The notes beneath the pieces were generated by a model. It did no database searches. It was not told the origin of the DNA and saw nothing but the letters and a program-made list of their open reading frames with translations. From Streptomyces sp. NBC_00083 (GTDB taxonomy: Bacteria; Actinomycetota; Actinomycetes; Streptomycetales; Streptomycetaceae): a stretch of DNA of 64,000 nucleotides. The stretch lies in contig NZ_JAPELY010000003.1 of assembly GCF_026343295.1 (NCBI RefSeq), positions 1,240,001-1,304,000 of the forward strand. The letters run 5' to 3'. Below, in pieces: positions 8,230 through 16,754 of the stretch (position 1 is its first letter; each line of letters begins with the position of its first letter). Made by a program: the position numbers and the translations under genes.

Positions 8230-8979
8230 GTGAGCAGCAACAACGTACATACGGCAATCGTCACGGGCGCTTCGAAGGGTCTGGGCGCGGGAATCGCCAA
8301 GGCTCTGGCCGAGACCGGCGCAGCGGTCGTGGTGAACTACCGGGGGGATGTGGAGGGCGCAGAGCGGGTAGTTGCGGACATCGTCGCCAAGGGCGGCCGG
8401 GCGACCGCGGTTCAGGGCGACGTGGCCAGCGGTGACGATGTGCGCCGTCTCTTCGACCGGGCGCGCGAGGTGTACGGCCCGGTCGACGTGCTCGTCAACA
8501 ATGCGGCTGTCGCCACGTTCGCGCCGCTGTCGGGCATCACCGAGGACGAGTTCCACCGCGAGATGACCACGAACCTGCTGGGCACGATCCTGACCACCCA
8601 GGCACTGGCCTCACAGGACGACATCAACGCCGCGTCCATCATCAACGTTTCGACTGCTGGTACGGTCACCCATCCTCCGTACACCTCGCTCTACGTTGCG
8701 TCCAAGAGCGCTGTGAACGCCTTCACCATCGTTGCGGCCAAGGAGCTCGGCCCGCGCGGCATCCGTGTCAATGCGATCATGCCCGGACCGTCGGACACCG
8801 AAGGGTCCAGGGCCATGGGGTACGTCGGGTCGGAGCTGGAGGCACAGGGGATCGCCGCCACCCCCCTGGGTCGTACCGGGACCCCCGACGACTACGGACC
8901 GCTCGTGGCGTTCCTGGCTTCCGACGACGCGCGCTGGATCACCGGGGACGTCATTCTCGCCTCCGGCGGCATGCGCTGA
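8230..8979 (+). CDS. Short-chain dehydrogenase/reductase (SDR)
   Basis: A 249-residue classical SDR. The cofactor motif TGASKGLGAGIA lies at residues 11-22, and the NNAA motif and the catalytic set (Ser in NVSTAG, Tyr-x-x-x-Lys in YVASK) are all present. The C-terminus ITGDVILASGGMR is typical. An Asn/Arg pair after strand 2 (NYRGD) suggests NADP(H) preference. The GTG at 8230 is preferred over an upstream extension because it has a GAGG ribosome site and the Rossmann fold follows immediately. Divergence from an HxlR gene suggests induction by a reactive carbonyl or quinone. Substrate unknown. Confidence 0.9.
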   Translation: MSSNNVHTAIVTGASKGLGAGIAKALAETGAAVVVNYRGDVEGAERVVADIVAKGGRATAVQGDVASGDDVRRLFDRAREVYGPVDVLVNNAAVATFAPLSGITEDEFHREMTTNLLGTILTTQALASQDDINAASIINVSTAGTVTHPPYTSLYVASKSAVNAFTIVAAKELGPRGIRVNAIMPGPSDTEGSRAMGYVGSELEAQGIAATPLGRTGTPDDYGPLVAFLASDDARWITGDVILASGGMR

Positions 8980-9018
8980 CGCTCAGATCGGCGTCGATCT
9001 CGGTGCCATGAGCACTGG

Positions 9019-9187
9019 GAAGCAACGCCGGATCCGCTGCGCAGGACGAAGACTTCGCCCACCAGTGGGCGAAGCCGGGGATCGGTGTCAACGGACGCGG
9101 CTGGAAATCGCTGCGGCATCCCGTCGCCGGTGCGATCCAACGAGGCAGACGCTCGGACACGCGTGGCTGCTCTGTTACGCCACCGGG
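9019..9187 (+). pseudogene. Remnant of an MmyB-like/XRE regulator C-terminus
   Basis: In one frame the sequence reads AQDEDFAHQWAKPGIGVNGR followed by GWKSLRHPVAGAIQ. This resembles the ligand-binding C-terminal domain of Streptomyces XRE regulators (MmyB-like, usually EDFARQWADHDV...HPVVGDL). No HTH or start precedes it, and the sequence degenerates after HPVAGA. It is therefore a fragment left by deletion, sitting between two intact genes. Confidence 0.4.
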
Positions 9188-9517
9188 CTACGGCAGCTCA
9201 TGACGCACCAGGGCACGCGCGAACGGTTCACCGGTTTTTCGTGCGTATGCCATTCGCTCGCGCACCTCGCCGAGTGTGCGCGGGCGATAGCCAGGGCCAC
9301 CACAGCAACTCTTGTGGAAGCGGACGCCGGCATTCAAGAGGACCGACAGGGTCCGCCAGGCAGCAGTGTTGCGTCGCCGCGGTGCTGCGAAGGCGGAGCC
9401 CACATGGATCAACGGCTCGGCACAGCGCGGGCAGAGCCGGTCGTGGTCACCTGGGTAAGGCTGCTTGTAGGAGGCCCGACACGGCAGGCAGACATAGGAG
9501 GTCTTCGCGTGGGCCAT
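9188..9517 (-). CDS. Small zinc-ribbon protein
   Basis: From the ATG at 9517 the product is 109 residues. It has a treble-clef-like zinc site, YVCLPCRASYK (CxxC) and DRLCPRCAEPL (CxxC), about residues 9-34. A conserved-looking C-terminal part with CCGGPGYRPRTLGEVRERM follows. Streptomyces relatives of this protein are often misnamed as deoxyxylulose-5-phosphate synthase; nothing here supports that enzyme. The frame can be extended upstream to 9577, but the N-terminal methionine before the zinc ribbon is more natural. Probably nucleic-acid or protein binding; function unknown. Confidence 0.65.
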   Translation of the reverse strand: MAHAKTSYVCLPCRASYKQPYPGDHDRLCPRCAEPLIHVGSAFAAPRRRNTAAWRTLSVLLNAGVRFHKSCCGGPGYRPRTLGEVRERMAYARKTGEPFARALVRHELP

Positions 9518-9914
9518 GCTGGTCAGAGTACGGCCCGTCCGGTGTGAACTCGACCGGGTTTTCGTGACATTCAGCAAGATCGAAGGGACCGAACCTGGAG
9601 CAAGACTCCGACCAGGCGCGCGGATTGCCAGATGGCGGCCCGCAGTTGCGGAGTTACCTCGTCGACGTGTTGCTCAATCGAGGTGATCGGCGCCGCGACA
9701 TCCGTGGTCTACCGCCGCCCTGGCGGCACTCCTCCGGGCTGCCCGGCGGGCAAGGAGCACGGCGTGGCCTGGCCGTGGTGCACGGCTACTGGTCGCGGAT
9801 GAAGGCCGCACGCACCGCGCACCCGGGCGGGGCGGTCGGGGGCTCATTCGGGTGCGGCCCGTCTGCTGGGCCGGGGATCGATCGAGACCGCGCGGAGCTG
9901 TTGGCGTGAGCCGC
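9518..9914. other. Intergenic stretch, nothing recognised
   Basis: About 400 bases between the starts/ends of two minus-strand genes. Open frames exist on both strands, but their translations show no domain or plausible start. No palindrome noted. Confidence 0.4.
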
Positions 9915-10598
9915 TCAGGCGGGGCGGTCGGCCGTCCGGGCGAGCTCCACGAGTTCTGCGACAGGTCTTCCGGTGTGCAGGGCGAGGGTCTGCGCGATGA
10001 GGTCGGTGAGGTCGGGCCAAGGCATGTTGCCGTGCGCGTTGTACAGCGCGACCAGGCCGTGCAGAGCGGTCCAGAGCAGCAGGCCGGCCTGCCACTCCTG
10101 CTCGGGGCCGCGATGGTCCCGGTGTTCCGGCCCGTCCTGCTGGGCGCCGGCCAGCGAAGCGACGACGGATCCGAGCAGTTCCTCGCCCGCGCCGTGTGCG
10201 TTCGTGGGCACCAGCTCGTCGGGCATTCCGCCGCCGAAGAGCGTGCGGTACGGCCCGGGATGATCGACTCCCCAGTGCACGTAGGCGGCGCACCGGGCGG
10301 CCAGGTCGGCCAGGGGCCCCTCGGTGCCGTCCGCCGCCGTGCGCATGACCGCCGCGAGTTCGTCGTAGCGCAGCCGCAGCACATGCTGGACGAGCGCGCC
10401 GAGGTCCGGGAAGTGCCCGTAGATGCTCGCGGGGGCGACGCCGACCTCGCGGGCCACCTGCCGGAGAGTGAGCGTCTCGGGCCGTTCGAGCGTGGCCAGC
10501 AGCCGGGCGGCGGCCTCCACCAATTCGGTCTTGAGGACCTGCCCCTGTCCCCGTGGATTCCGTCGGCGTCGGCGGGGGACGGCCTCTTCGCTGCTCAC
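9915..10598 (-). CDS. TetR-family regulator (WHG-domain type)
   Basis: The 227-residue protein has an N-terminal TetR HTH (LVEAAARLLATLERPETLTL then VAREVGVAPASIYGHFPDL). The ligand domain includes a DHPGPYRTLFGG segment typical of TetR proteins with a WHG-type C-terminal domain. The GTG at 10598 is preferred over a TTG at 10622 because a GGGAG ribosome site lies about 7 bases before it. It is divergent from the NAD(P)-binding/amidohydrolase operon at 10754, and the gap holds two tandem operator-like repeats, so it most likely represses that operon. Confidence 0.88.
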   Translation of the reverse strand: MSSEEAVPRRRRRNPRGQGQVLKTELVEAAARLLATLERPETLTLRQVAREVGVAPASIYGHFPDLGALVQHVLRLRYDELAAVMRTAADGTEGPLADLAARCAAYVHWGVDHPGPYRTLFGGGMPDELVPTNAHGAGEELLGSVVASLAGAQQDGPEHRDHRGPEQEWQAGLLLWTALHGLVALYNAHGNMPWPDLTDLIAQTLALHTGRPVAELVELARTADRPA

Positions 10599-10686
10599 AG
10601 GCGTACTCCCGGCGTTCGGCAACAGTCGTTCACTGTACCGCCGCCCGAGCGCCCGACTTCAACTCCCTCACCTCCGACCCCGTGTC

Positions 10687-10741
10687 TTGACACCGCTTAC
10701 CAACACTTGTTCACTTACGTAACCAACAGATGTTCAGTTAC
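10687..10741 (+). promoter_or_regulatory. Promoter with two tandem TetR operators
   Basis: Two 20-base direct repeats with the consensus ACCAACANNTGTTCANTTAC lie at 10699-10718 and 10722-10741, start-to-start 23 bases. They differ only at the N positions, and each contains a small palindrome AACA-NN-TGTT. A perfect -35 hexamer TTGACA (10687-10692) immediately precedes the first, so a bound repressor would cover the core promoter of the 10754 operon. Confidence 0.7.
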
Positions 10742-10753
10742 TCGGGAGCAAGC

Positions 10754-11371
10754 ATGCGCATCGCCGTACTCGGGGCGACCGGCAGGGTCGGCCGCCTCGT
10801 CGTCGAGCAAGCCCTTCAGCGCGGACACGAGGTCGTCGCGCTGGTCCGCCGACCGGAGACCCGCCCGATGTCCGATCAGTCGGCTGTCGAGATCCGCCGG
10901 GCCGACGTCACTGCCCCCGGCGAGTTCCCGGACCTGACCGACGTCGACGTGGTGGTCTCCGCGCTCGGCCGTGGCAAAGACGACGGCCAGGGAACGCTCG
11001 TCGCCGGCGCGCGGGTCCTCGCCGACGTCCCGGTACGCACGCTGTGGCTCGGCGCGCTCGGTTCCGGCTCCTCCGTCGGCGCCGGCGGCGGGATCTACCA
11101 GTGGGTCATGAAGGCCTTCGTCGGCGAGGAGCTGGCGGAGAAGGCCGCCGCGGACTCGATCGCCCTCGACGGCGGCGCTACCGTCTTCCACGCCCCCGAC
11201 CTGTGGGCCGGCGGCGTCAGCACCGGGCGGCGCAACATCCCGCTGGAGGACTACGCCAAGCCCGTCCTGCCGCCGCACGCCTCCCGAGCCACCGTCGCGG
11301 CGCTGATGCTCGACGAGGCCGAGCGGCCGACCCGCGCAGCGGGGATCCTCGTCCCGGTGGGACGCGTCTGA
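10754..11371 (+). CDS. NAD(P)-binding protein (NmrA/atypical SDR)
   Basis: The 205-residue protein opens with MRIAVLGATGRVGRLVVEQA, a GxxGxxG Rossmann motif at the very N-terminus. It continues as an atypical SDR of the NAD(P)H-binding/YwnB-like type (DVVVSALG, RTLWLGALGSG). It lacks the Tyr-x-x-x-Lys catalytic pair of classical SDRs. The ATG at 10754, with GGGAG upstream, is used; an ATG at 10730 lies inside the operator. Its stop overlaps the start of the amidohydrolase by one base (TGATG), so the two genes are translationally coupled. It may reduce or sense a product of the same pathway. Confidence 0.85.
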   Translation: MRIAVLGATGRVGRLVVEQALQRGHEVVALVRRPETRPMSDQSAVEIRRADVTAPGEFPDLTDVDVVVSALGRGKDDGQGTLVAGARVLADVPVRTLWLGALGSGSSVGAGGGIYQWVMKAFVGEELAEKAAADSIALDGGATVFHAPDLWAGGVSTGRRNIPLEDYAKPVLPPHASRATVAALMLDEAERPTRAAGILVPVGRV

Positions 11372-12336
11372 TGCGCGGGTACGTCGCCATCGAGGAAGCC
11401 ATCGCGATCCCGGGCCTGGCCGACCGGCGGCCTCCGTCGCCGATACCGGACAACATCGATCCCGCCTTCCTCGCGGACATGGCCGCCCGGCTGCCCGACG
11501 TCACGCGGCTACGGCTGCCCGACATGGATGCCAACGGCATCGCAATGCAGGTGCTCTCCCTCACCGTCCCCGGCATCGAAGCGGAAGCCGATCCGGCCCG
11601 CGCGGTGGACGACGCCCGGTACGTCAACGACCACCTCGCCGAGATCGTCGACGCCCACCCCGGCCGGTTCGCCGCCTTCGCGGCGCTTCCGCTCCAGGAC
11701 CCGGCCGCCGCCGTCACGGAGCTGCGCCGAACCGTCGAACGCCTCGGGTTCAAGGGGGTCCTCGTCAACGACCACATCCAGGGCCGGTACCTCGACGACC
11801 CGGCATTCGACCCGGTCTGGGCCGTGCTGAGCGAACTCGGCGTACCGCTGTACCTGCACCCCGGGATGCCGCCCGCGGACCGCTGGCGCGTGCTCGACGC
11901 CCATCCCGAGCTGGACGGCGCGTTGTGGAGCTGGCAGGCGGCCACCGGCGGGCACGCCATGCGGGTGATCATGTCCGGGGTGTTCGACCGGCATCCGGAG
12001 GCGACGATGATCCTCGGGCACGCCGGCGAGTTCCTCCCCTTCCAGCTCTCCCGCTTCGACTCGCGCTACGCGACTCTCACGGTGCCGCACCCGCTGCGGC
12101 GCAAGCCGTCCGCGTACTTCGGGACGAACGTGCTCGCCACGACCAGTGGGGTGTTGTCACCGGCCGCGATCGAAGCGCTCGTGCACGTGCTCGGAGCGGA
12201 CAGCGTGCTGTTCGCCGTCGACTACCCCTATGAGAAAACAGATGAGGCAGTCGCCGCCCTGGAGCGGACCCGCCTTCCGGACGTCGACAAGCGGAAGATC
12301 GCCTCCGGCAACGCCCGTAGGCTCCTACGCCTTTGA
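11371..12336 (+). CDS. Amidohydrolase of the ACMSD/2,6-DHB decarboxylase family
   Basis: The 321-residue TIM-barrel protein follows the pattern of metal-dependent, non-oxidative decarboxylases and hydrolases. It has an N-terminal E-E-A start (YVAIEEAIAIP, replacing the usual ExH), the conserved YLHPGMPP, the MILGHAGEFLPF metal-ligand segment, and VLFAVDYPYEK where Asp is the catalytic metal ligand. This arrangement is typical of gamma-resorcylate/2,3-dihydroxybenzoate decarboxylase relatives. It is coupled to the preceding NAD(P)-binding gene and shares its TetR-controlled promoter. An aromatic-acid decarboxylation or detoxification role is an inference. Confidence 0.82.
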   Translation: MRGYVAIEEAIAIPGLADRRPPSPIPDNIDPAFLADMAARLPDVTRLRLPDMDANGIAMQVLSLTVPGIEAEADPARAVDDARYVNDHLAEIVDAHPGRFAAFAALPLQDPAAAVTELRRTVERLGFKGVLVNDHIQGRYLDDPAFDPVWAVLSELGVPLYLHPGMPPADRWRVLDAHPELDGALWSWQAATGGHAMRVIMSGVFDRHPEATMILGHAGEFLPFQLSRFDSRYATLTVPHPLRRKPSAYFGTNVLATTSGVLSPAAIEALVHVLGADSVLFAVDYPYEKTDEAVAALERTRLPDVDKRKIASGNARRLLRL

Positions 12337-12812
12337 CCGTCCACCGGCGCCAACTGCCGGGCGGGCTGCGGTTGGACGTGGGGATCCGCGAGATCGCGGA
12401 AGCCGCGACATCTCCACCACCACGCTCTGTGATCACGTGTGCCTTCGACCTCCTCGACGAGGGCTGGCGCACCTTCACCTCGAGCAGGTGAACCTGTTAG
12501 CTGTGGGCGGGGCGCCGGTGACCGTGTGCACCACCTCAGGCTCCGGCTGCGGACGCGGCACGCAGAGGTGACCGTGGGGTTGCGGCCTGTGCATGGGCTC
12601 GGCGGGCAGGCCTCCGTGCCGGCCGCGAAGCCGGCTTGTTCCCCGACATCCCGCGGTAGTGGGCGGCGCCGGGCCGCCGGCCCCGATGGGCGCGCGGCGG
12701 CCCACACAACCGCTGGGCCCACCGAGCAGCCGGGATCCGTTGCGAGCGCATGGCGCCCGGCGCATCGGGCACGCGCCTGGCCAGGACACATCCGCAAGAG
12801 TCAGGAGACCCT
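12337..12812. other. Intergenic stretch, nothing supported
   Basis: About 470 bases. A plus-strand frame directly after the amidohydrolase stop (ending at a TGA near 12491) has a fairly normal composition but no start codon context or family. Elsewhere the frames are low-information. No terminator-like hairpin was seen. Confidence 0.35.
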
Positions 12813-13136
12813 GTGATCCGCAACGCCTTGACCTGCGACCGTGACGGCTGCCTCGCCCTTTACCTGGAGCCCGCGGAGGCGGAGAGCGCGTCGTTCGAGA
12901 GCGTGGCGCTGGAGGCCGGCTGGGTCGTGCGTCCGGCGGCCGCGGTCCTGCCGGGCTACCCGGCCGCGCCCGACGTCCTCGCACACCTCTGTCCTGCCTG
13001 CGCGGCCGGACGCGGGCCCGTCCGCGAACGCGGAACATGTCCCGCGTGCAGCGGCTCCACCGACGACCTTGAGGCCGGCTCCACCTGCCGCTACTGCCGG
13101 CACGTCGCCCCCAAGCTGGCCGACAAATGGTGTTGA
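12813..13136 (+). CDS. Cysteine-rich small protein (probable zinc binding)
   Basis: A 107-residue product from a GTG at 12813 with an AGGAG ribosome site. It contains about nine cysteines arranged as CDRDGC near residue 8, then CPAC (about 68), CPAC (about 82) and CRYC (about 95). Two or three treble-clef or rubredoxin-like zinc sites are therefore likely. The middle part (residues 25-60) is strand/helix mixed with no known motif. No neighbour shares its strand and spacing closely. Function unknown; zinc-dependent nucleic-acid or protein binding is the usual role of such folds. Confidence 0.6.
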   Translation: MIRNALTCDRDGCLALYLEPAEAESASFESVALEAGWVVRPAAAVLPGYPAAPDVLAHLCPACAAGRGPVRERGTCPACSGSTDDLEAGSTCRYCRHVAPKLADKWC

Positions 13137-13347
13137 CCCCGGGCGGTGATCCGGGCTGCGCAGTCTTGGTCAGCCGCGCCCCTGCCAACGCGGGAACGGG
13201 AGCTGTGCCGGCGATCGTGGCGAAGGGCCGCCTACGGCTGGACCGTTGAACCGGTCGGCCCTTCTGCATGGCAGGGTCCGGCGTCGGGCGGTGCCGGAGC
13301 GCATCGAGCCTCTCCCACAACGCCACTTGAGACAAGGCCTTTGCACG

Positions 13348-13376
13348 GGACCAGGAGGCTTCCCGCTTCCTGGTCC
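13348..13376 (-). terminator. Hairpin downstream of the DinB gene
   Basis: Perfect 9-bp arms GGACCAGGA (13348-13356) and TCCTGGTCC (13368-13376) with an 11-base loop begin 5 bases past the DinB stop on the minus strand. There is no U-run, as is common for Streptomyces terminators. Confidence 0.65.
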
Positions 13377-13380
13377 GGCG

Positions 13381-13893
13381 CTATACGCCGGTGGTGCCAT
13401 CGACGCGTTCCCGGACCAGGTCGGCGTGGCCGTTGTGGCGGGCGTATTCCTCGAGCATGTGGACGTAGATCCAGCGCAGGCTGACGTCCTGCTCCATGAA
13501 GCGCCCCGTATCGGTCAGAGCGCGGTCGGCGCAGTTCTCACGGGCGCGGGCGATCTCCGCGTGCCAGGTGGCGAGGGCGTCGCTCAGGGTCGCGCCTTCA
13601 GCCACGTCGAAACCACCGTCGGGACCGACCGGTTCGGCCTGCGGGGCGTAGATGGGCGGAGCCTGTTCTCCGGCGAACACGCGGCGGAACCAGCTCCGCT
13701 CCACCTCCGCCATGTGCTGGACCAGGCCGGTCAACGTGAAGCCGGACGGCGGCACGGACGCGACCGCGGCCTGTTCATCGTCCAGCCCCTCGCACTTCAT
13801 GGCCAGTGTGGTGCGGTGAAAGTCGAGCCAGCTTTCCAACGTGGTGCGCTCGTCGGCGTTCAGGGGCGGCATGGGGCGATCGATGGCACTCAT
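13381..13893 (-). CDS. DinB-family protein (DUF664)
   Basis: The 170-residue four-helix-bundle protein shows the DinB/DUF664 pattern: an N-terminal helix with LESWLDFHRTTLAMKCEGL, then LTGLVQHMAEVERSWF (first His ligand region) and a C-terminal LRWIYVHMLEEYARHNGHADL carrying the H-x3-H metal ligands. Length is normal. The ATG at 13893 is used because the sequence further upstream is unrelated to the fold. Family members are metal-dependent thiol transferases (mycothiol/bacillithiol S-transferase-like) or of unknown function. It is a single-gene unit with its own hairpin terminator. Confidence 0.88.
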   Translation of the reverse strand: MSAIDRPMPPLNADERTTLESWLDFHRTTLAMKCEGLDDEQAAVASVPPSGFTLTGLVQHMAEVERSWFRRVFAGEQAPPIYAPQAEPVGPDGGFDVAEGATLSDALATWHAEIARARENCADRALTDTGRFMEQDVSLRWIYVHMLEEYARHNGHADLVRERVDGTTGV

Positions 13894-14021
13894 CGCTTGA
13901 TTATCGCCAGTATCCAAACCCGTCGACAGGCGGGGCCTCATCGCCGGGCGAAGGGTGAACGTCGCCTGATGCGGCACCAGTCCGGGCCGGGCTCAGCTGA
14001 CCAGTTGCGTCAGATGATGCG

Positions 14022-14064
14022 TCGCTATATACCTAGGGAAACATGTAGTAAGTTTATCTAGCGA
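14022..14064. promoter_or_regulatory. Inverted repeats upstream of the MMPL gene (possible MarR site)
   Basis: Just before the MMPL start two nested inverted repeats occur: TCGCTA (14022-14027) with TAGCGA (14059-14064), and AAAC (14039-14042) with GTTT (14052-14055). The region is unusually AT-rich for this window, as promoters are. The MarR gene downstream of MMPL is the likely ligand-responsive binder; this is inference. Confidence 0.45.
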
Positions 14065-14075
14065 TAGGCAATGCT

Positions 14076-16172
14076 GTGACTGCGCCGATGCGAGCTCTCC
14101 GCGAACGCCGTTGGCTCCTGCCCGGATTGCTCCTTGTCGTCTGGCTGGTGATCGGCGGGGGGCTCGGCCCGTTTGCCGGAAAGCTCGGGCAGGTCGCCAG
14201 TAATGACGGCGCGTCGTTCCTGCCGCAGAGTGCGGAATCGACGCAAGTCCTGTCTCTGCAAAGGGAGATGGACGCACGGGAGGCCCTTCCGCTGGTGATC
14301 GTGTGGAGCGCGGCTCCTGCGCCGCTGCCCGCGGGCACGATGGGCGCGGCACGCAAGGCGCTGGGGCAGATGGCGGGCAGTCCCGCGCTGGCCGGAGCCC
14401 CCAGCCCGGTGGTCACTTCGGACGACAGGCAGGCGCTTCAGGCGGTGCTGCCGCTGCGCGCCGATCTGGGTACGGACTTGCGAGGGGCCGTCGACTCTCT
14501 GCGTTCCGCCGCGCACGTCGCGGGTGTCACCGTGTTCCTGGCGGGCCCGGCCGCCAGCCAGGCCGATCTGGGCGATGCCTTCTCCGGTATCGACGGCCTG
14601 CTGCTGGGTGTGGCGCTCGGCGTGGTCCTCGTCATCCTGCTGGCCGTGTACCGCAGTGTGCTCCTGCCCTTCCTGGTCATCCTCAGTGCCGTGTTCGCAC
14701 TGGGCCTGGCCAGCGGCATCGTCTACGCCCTCGCCCAGCACGGGGTGGTACGAATCGACGGTCAGGTCCAGGGCATCTTGTCGATCCTGGTCATCGGCGC
14801 GGCCACCGACTACGCCCTGCTGCTCAGCGCACGATTCCGCGAAGAGCTGACGCACACGCCCAACCGTTTCGATGCGATGCGCACGGCATGGCGCCGGTCT
14901 GTGGAGCCCGTTGCGGCGAGTGCGACGACCGTGGCCCTGGGCCTGCTCGCGCTGCTGCTCAGCGACCTGGCGAACAATCAGGCGCTCGGCCCGGTCGGCG
15001 CGATCGGGGTTGCCTGCGCCGCACTGGCGGCCCTGACGTTCCTGCCCGCCGTCCTGGTCCTGCTGGGCCCCGGAGCCTATTGGCCCGCCCGGCCCCGATC
15101 GGGACAGAGCGCCAGTTCCGGTCTCTGGGAGAGGGTTTCCAGGCTGATCGCGCGCAGCCCGCGCAAGGTGTGGGGCTGGTCGTTGGCAGCACTCCTCGCT
15201 GCATCGTGCGCGCTCCCGCTGTTCTCCGCGCGGGGGCTGCCCCTGGAGGAGACGTTCATCCATTCGGAACCTTCGGTCACCGCGCAGCGGGTCCTCGACA
15301 GCCACTTCCCCGCAGGCCAGGGCGACCCCGCCGTCGTCCTCACCGACGTCGCACAAGCGGATCGGGTGCTGGCCGTCGTCCGTGCGACTCCTGGCGTCGC
15401 CAACGTCTCCCGCACACCGCACACGACCCCTGATCGACGGACCGCCCTGAACGCCGTCCTGGCCGCCCCGTCCGACAGCCGGGCCGCTCAGCAGACCATC
15501 GTGCGACTGCGGGAGGCCGTGCACCGGGTGCCGGGAGCCCACGCGCTGGTCGGCGGCCGCACCGCGCAACAGCTCGACACCCAGGACACTGCCGCCCGCG
15601 ACCGGCTGATCATCATCCCCGTCGTACTCGCCATCATCACTCTGATCCTCGTCCTGCTGCTGCGGGCCCTCACCGCACCCCTGTTGCTGATCGCGACCGT
15701 GATCCTCAACTTCACCGCCACCCTGGGCGTCAGCGCACTGGTCTTCCCCCACCTGTTCGGCCTGGACGGAGCGGACGCCTCGGTGCCGCTGTACGGGTTC
15801 GTCTTCCTCGTGGCGCTCGGCGTCGACTACAACATCTTCCTCATGACCAGGGTCCGCGAAGAATCCCGGACACACGGCACTCGGGCAGGGGTACTGCGGG
15901 GCCTGAGTACCACGGGAGGAGTCATCACCTCTGCCGGCGTCGTACTGGCCGCCACCTTCTCCGCGCTGGGAGTGATCCCCTTGGCGTTCCTGCTGCAGAT
16001 CGCCTTCATCGTCGCCTTCGGTGTCCTGCTTGACACCGTGGTGGTCCGCTCACTTCTGGTCCCAGGACTCGTCTACGACCTGGGCAGCCGCGTGTGGTGG
16101 CCCAGCCGCCTCAGCCGCGCGCAGCCTCGCCCACCGGCTGCACCGGAGCGCGATCGAACTAGGGAACAATAG
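14076..16172 (+). CDS. MMPL/RND-family membrane transporter
   Basis: A 698-residue protein with the duplicated MMPL layout: TM1 (LLPGLLLVVWLVIGGGLGPF), a large extracytoplasmic loop, TM2-6 (about 160-330), then the same again (TM7 near 365, loop, TM8-12 at 505-675). The conserved cytoplasmic-face motifs GAATDYALLLSARFREEL and GVDYNIFLMTRVREESRTHG carry the Asp-Tyr pairs that serve as the proton relay in MmpL3-like proteins. It is probably a proton-driven exporter of a lipid or small hydrophobic compound. A MarR gene follows about 70 bases later and probably controls it from the repeats upstream. Confidence 0.92.
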   Translation: MTAPMRALRERRWLLPGLLLVVWLVIGGGLGPFAGKLGQVASNDGASFLPQSAESTQVLSLQREMDAREALPLVIVWSAAPAPLPAGTMGAARKALGQMAGSPALAGAPSPVVTSDDRQALQAVLPLRADLGTDLRGAVDSLRSAAHVAGVTVFLAGPAASQADLGDAFSGIDGLLLGVALGVVLVILLAVYRSVLLPFLVILSAVFALGLASGIVYALAQHGVVRIDGQVQGILSILVIGAATDYALLLSARFREELTHTPNRFDAMRTAWRRSVEPVAASATTVALGLLALLLSDLANNQALGPVGAIGVACAALAALTFLPAVLVLLGPGAYWPARPRSGQSASSGLWERVSRLIARSPRKVWGWSLAALLAASCALPLFSARGLPLEETFIHSEPSVTAQRVLDSHFPAGQGDPAVVLTDVAQADRVLAVVRATPGVANVSRTPHTTPDRRTALNAVLAAPSDSRAAQQTIVRLREAVHRVPGAHALVGGRTAQQLDTQDTAARDRLIIIPVVLAIITLILVLLLRALTAPLLLIATVILNFTATLGVSALVFPHLFGLDGADASVPLYGFVFLVALGVDYNIFLMTRVREESRTHGTRAGVLRGLSTTGGVITSAGVVLAATFSALGVIPLAFLLQIAFIVAFGVLLDTVVVRSLLVPGLVYDLGSRVWWPSRLSRAQPRPPAAPERDRTREQ

Positions 16173-16244
16173 GCACGCGAGAGCAGACACGGGCCCCGAC
16201 CGGCGGCTCTGGACAGTCGAGTCGACAGAAGGGCGGCGTTGAAG

Positions 16245-16754
16245 ATGGCCGACGCAGCCACCGGCGCGGAGCGTACGAGCACGCCCCCGGAGGGACCCCA
16301 GATCGGAGGGCCGGCGTCCTGGGCCCTGCGCCAAGTACTGCTGGCCAACCGGGACGCCGAACTCGCCCTCGCCCGCCACCTGGGCCTCGGTCCCAACGAC
16401 GTCACCGCCATGGAACACCTCCTGGCGGCCCCGGACGGACTCGGGCCCATCGATATCGCCCACCGCCTCGGAATCCGCTCCGCCTCGGCGACCGTCCTGG
16501 TCGACAGACTCCAGGAAGCGGGCCACGTCACCCGCGCCCCCCACCACACCGACCGGCGCCGCACCGTCGTCAAGCCCACCCCGCGGGCCCGCGACGAGAT
16601 CATCGCTGCCCTCACACCGCTGATCGGTGCCGTGGAGAACGCCGCCTCAGCGCTGAGCGAAGACGAACTGGCCACAGTGGTCAACTTCCTGAACCAGGCA
16701 GCCGCCCACATCAAGGAACAGGCAGAGCGCCTCGAATCACCCCCTCGACGGTGA
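16245..16754 (+). CDS. MarR-family transcriptional regulator
   Basis: A protein of about 169 residues with the MarR winged helix: MEHLLAAPDGLGPIDIAHRL, IRSASATVLVDRLQEAGHV (recognition helix) and HHTDRRRTVVKPT (wing with the conserved DRR). The N-terminal extension of about 25 residues is Pro/Gly-rich and unstructured. The start may be the ATG at 16245 or a TTG six bases earlier; the ribosome site (GAAGGG) suits either. Being the last gene behind the MMPL exporter, it is the probable local repressor. Confidence 0.85.
   Translation: MADAATGAERTSTPPEGPQIGGPASWALRQVLLANRDAELALARHLGLGPNDVTAMEHLLAAPDGLGPIDIAHRLGIRSASATVLVDRLQEAGHVTRAPHHTDRRRTVVKPTPRARDEIIAALTPLIGAVENAASALSEDELATVVNFLNQAAAHIKEQAERLESPPRR

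Noticed and set aside
14058..15875. Minus-strand open frame of about 600 codons across the MMPL gene
   Set aside because: Composition is dominated by Gln/Gly/Arg as expected of an antisense shadow. The MMPL sense frame has twelve membrane helices and conserved motifs.
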